From the NCBI GenBank assembly GCA_937920575.1, contig CAKZSF010000105.1:1-7363 (forward strand): a stretch of DNA of 7,363 nucleotides. The letters are read 5' to 3'. Under the pieces are notes generated by a model. It was not told the DNA's origin. It ran no database searches and saw only the letters and a program-made list of their open reading frames with translations. Shown here one piece after another: positions 6,607-7,363 of the stretch; position 1 is the stretch's first letter; the number at the start of each line of letters is the position of its first letter. A program made the translations under genes and the position numbers. Origin of the DNA: an uncultured Sphingomonadaceae bacterium. GTDB taxonomy: Bacteria; Pseudomonadota; Alphaproteobacteria; Sphingomonadales; Sphingomonadaceae.

Positions 6607-7175
6607 CCGAATTTGAATTCGTCTTTCTGCTCTACATGCTCATTCTGGGCCTAAGCTTTGTCGAGCTGCTCACCGGATTTGGTAACGCGGTTGAGAAACG
6701 CCTTGAGGCACGTGCGGCTGGAAAGGCATTCGCGATCGGATGGCTGACGCCGCTGTTGGCAACATTTGTGATGCTCGATCTGTTGTCCTTTTGGTCATTC
6801 GCTTGGGCAATCCGCGATTATATTCACGTTTCTTCAGCGACATTGATGGGCGTGATGCTGTTCGCCAGCGCATATTTCTTTGCCGCGCGCCTCGTGTTCC
6901 CAAGGAATGTGGACACGCATCAAGACTTGGACACTCATTATTTCAGAGTCCGACGGATTGTGCTGGCCATTCTGGTCGGGCTGGTCCTTGTGCAATGGAG
7001 CTTTATAGCGCTTCAGCCTGAGCTATTGGCCAATGCAACCAGCGCCCTGACTATAGGGCTAACGTTGGTTCTGATTGCACTGATGCTGGCCGCCATATGG
7101 GTCAAGAGCACGGTTTGGAGCATCGCGCTGCTGCTGCTCCTGATCACGCGCTACGCAATCATCTATGTGATCTGA
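6603..7175 (+). CDS. Multi-spanning inner-membrane protein of unknown function
   Basis: I do not recognise the family of this 190-residue protein. It is strongly hydrophobic with about six predicted transmembrane segments (roughly residues 6-28, 43-70, 76-98, 117-137, 145-166 and 169-189). Between segments 1 and 2 is a basic loop (EKRLEARAAGK). Between segments 3 and 4 is a hydrophilic loop with two DTH triplets (DTHQDLDTHYFRVRR). By the positive-inside rule both loops are probably cytoplasmic, putting the N-terminus outside, but this is only a reading by eye. There is no signal peptide or catalytic motif. Its ATG overlaps the stop of the HELVH gene (ATGA at 6603-6606), a sign of translational coupling, so the two proteins may act together. 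The stop is TGA at 7173-7175. Small integral proteins with this layout include uncharacterised permease-like families. Confidence 0.85.
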   Translation: MTEFEFVFLLYMLILGLSFVELLTGFGNAVEKRLEARAAGKAFAIGWLTPLLATFVMLDLLSFWSFAWAIRDYIHVSSATLMGVMLFASAYFFAARLVFPRNVDTHQDLDTHYFRVRRIVLAILVGLVLVQWSFIALQPELLANATSALTIGLTLVLIALMLAAIWVKSTVWSIALLLLLITRYAIIYVI

Positions 7176-7242
7176 TCACTTCTCCCCAACCCACGCAGCG
7201 GTATCTTGCTCAATTTGGTTTCCATTGATACCAATTTCCCGT

Positions 7243-7266
7243 CCAAGCGGCCAAACCCGCGCTTGG
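7243..7266 (+). other. Perfect 7-bp inverted repeat ahead of the last gene
   Basis: CCAAGCG (7243-7249) is the exact reverse complement of CGCTTGG (7260-7266), with a 10-base loop. It lies in the 106-bp gap between the membrane-protein gene and the partial gene at the right edge. No T-run follows on the plus strand, so it does not look like a normal terminator. It ends 3 bases before an ATG at 7270 and 15 bases before the ATG at 7282, so it could influence translation initiation. The role is not known. Confidence 0.35.
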
Positions 7267-7281
7267 CGAATGAGTTCAACA

Positions 7282-7363
7282 ATGGAGCTGAAAGACTACG
7301 GAATGTCGCGCGAGCGCGGCTACCTCTCGCATTACGAAATTGACGAAATCACCCTGCCCTCGC
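7282..7363 (+). CDS. N-terminal fragment of a protein possibly related to indoleamine 2,3-dioxygenase (3' truncated)
   Basis: Twenty-seven codons are visible before the window ends, beginning MELKDYGMSRERGYL and continuing SHYEIDEITLPS. The pattern (L-x-DYG-x-S-RERGYL, then LP) resembles from memory the start of bacterial indoleamine 2,3-dioxygenase-like proteins, which are heme enzymes that open the indole ring. The fragment is far too short to show the heme-ligand His or any fold, so the function is a guess. The ATG at 7282 has a GAG triplet seven bases upstream; an in-frame ATG at 7270 would add MSST. The frame has no stop as far back as the end of the previous gene, but that stretch does not look coding. 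It is separate from the upstream operon by 106 bp and may have its own promoter, though I could not identify one. Confidence 0.5.
   Translation, partial: MELKDYGMSRERGYLSHYEIDEITLPS

Noticed and set aside
7167..7179. Palindrome GTGATC-T-GATCAC across the membrane-protein stop codon, considered as a terminator
   Set aside because: The usable RNA stem is only about four pairs and it is followed by a mixed pyrimidine stretch, not a U-run.

Overview
The window looks like ordinary chromosomal core sequence from an alphaproteobacterium, most likely a member of Sphingomonadales (Erythrobacter-like). This rests on recalled family resemblance: the alphaproteobacterial style of DnaK and DnaJ, a DUF3376-type patatin-like protein, and a small HELVH protein of the type often labelled 'Vgr-related' in sphingomonads. 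No search was run. I see no rRNA, tRNA, CRISPR array, insertion sequence, phage gene or attachment site.

Layout from left to right: (1) 1-1256, plus strand, the C-terminal 417 codons of a patatin-like protein that begins outside the window. (2) 1271-5418, minus strand, a block transcribed right to left: dnaK (3487-5418), dnaJ (2282-3412), then an exported metallo-beta-lactamase-fold hydrolase (1271-2221). It converges on the patatin gene with 14 bases between the stop codons. (3) 5419-5583, a divergent intergenic region with a good RpoH-type heat-shock promoter facing dnaK and an overlapping, weaker sigma-70-like promoter facing the other way. (4) 5584-7175, plus strand, a probable three-gene operon: a PCu(A)C-type copper-chaperone lipoprotein, a small HELVH zinc-peptidase-like protein, and a six-span membrane protein whose start overlaps the preceding stop (ATGA). 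(5) 7176-7281, a short intergenic region with a hairpin, then the first 27 codons of a gene that runs off the right edge and may be indoleamine 2,3-dioxygenase-like.

How the genes work together: DnaK and DnaJ are the chaperone pair and are presumably co-induced by heat from the promoter at 5508-5535. The MBL hydrolase lies 60 bp behind dnaJ and may be read through from the same transcript. A two-part hairpin in that 60-bp gap covers its ribosome binding site and is the most interesting non-coding structure here. The dnaK-dnaJ gap also holds a strong GC-rich hairpin without a U-tract. The rightward operon joins a periplasmic copper-binding lipoprotein to two poorly characterised proteins.

I do not see a convincing new multi-gene system. 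The items worth following up are the leader hairpins, the overlapping divergent promoters, the His-rich tail of the MBL protein, and the uncharacterised HELVH/membrane-protein pair.
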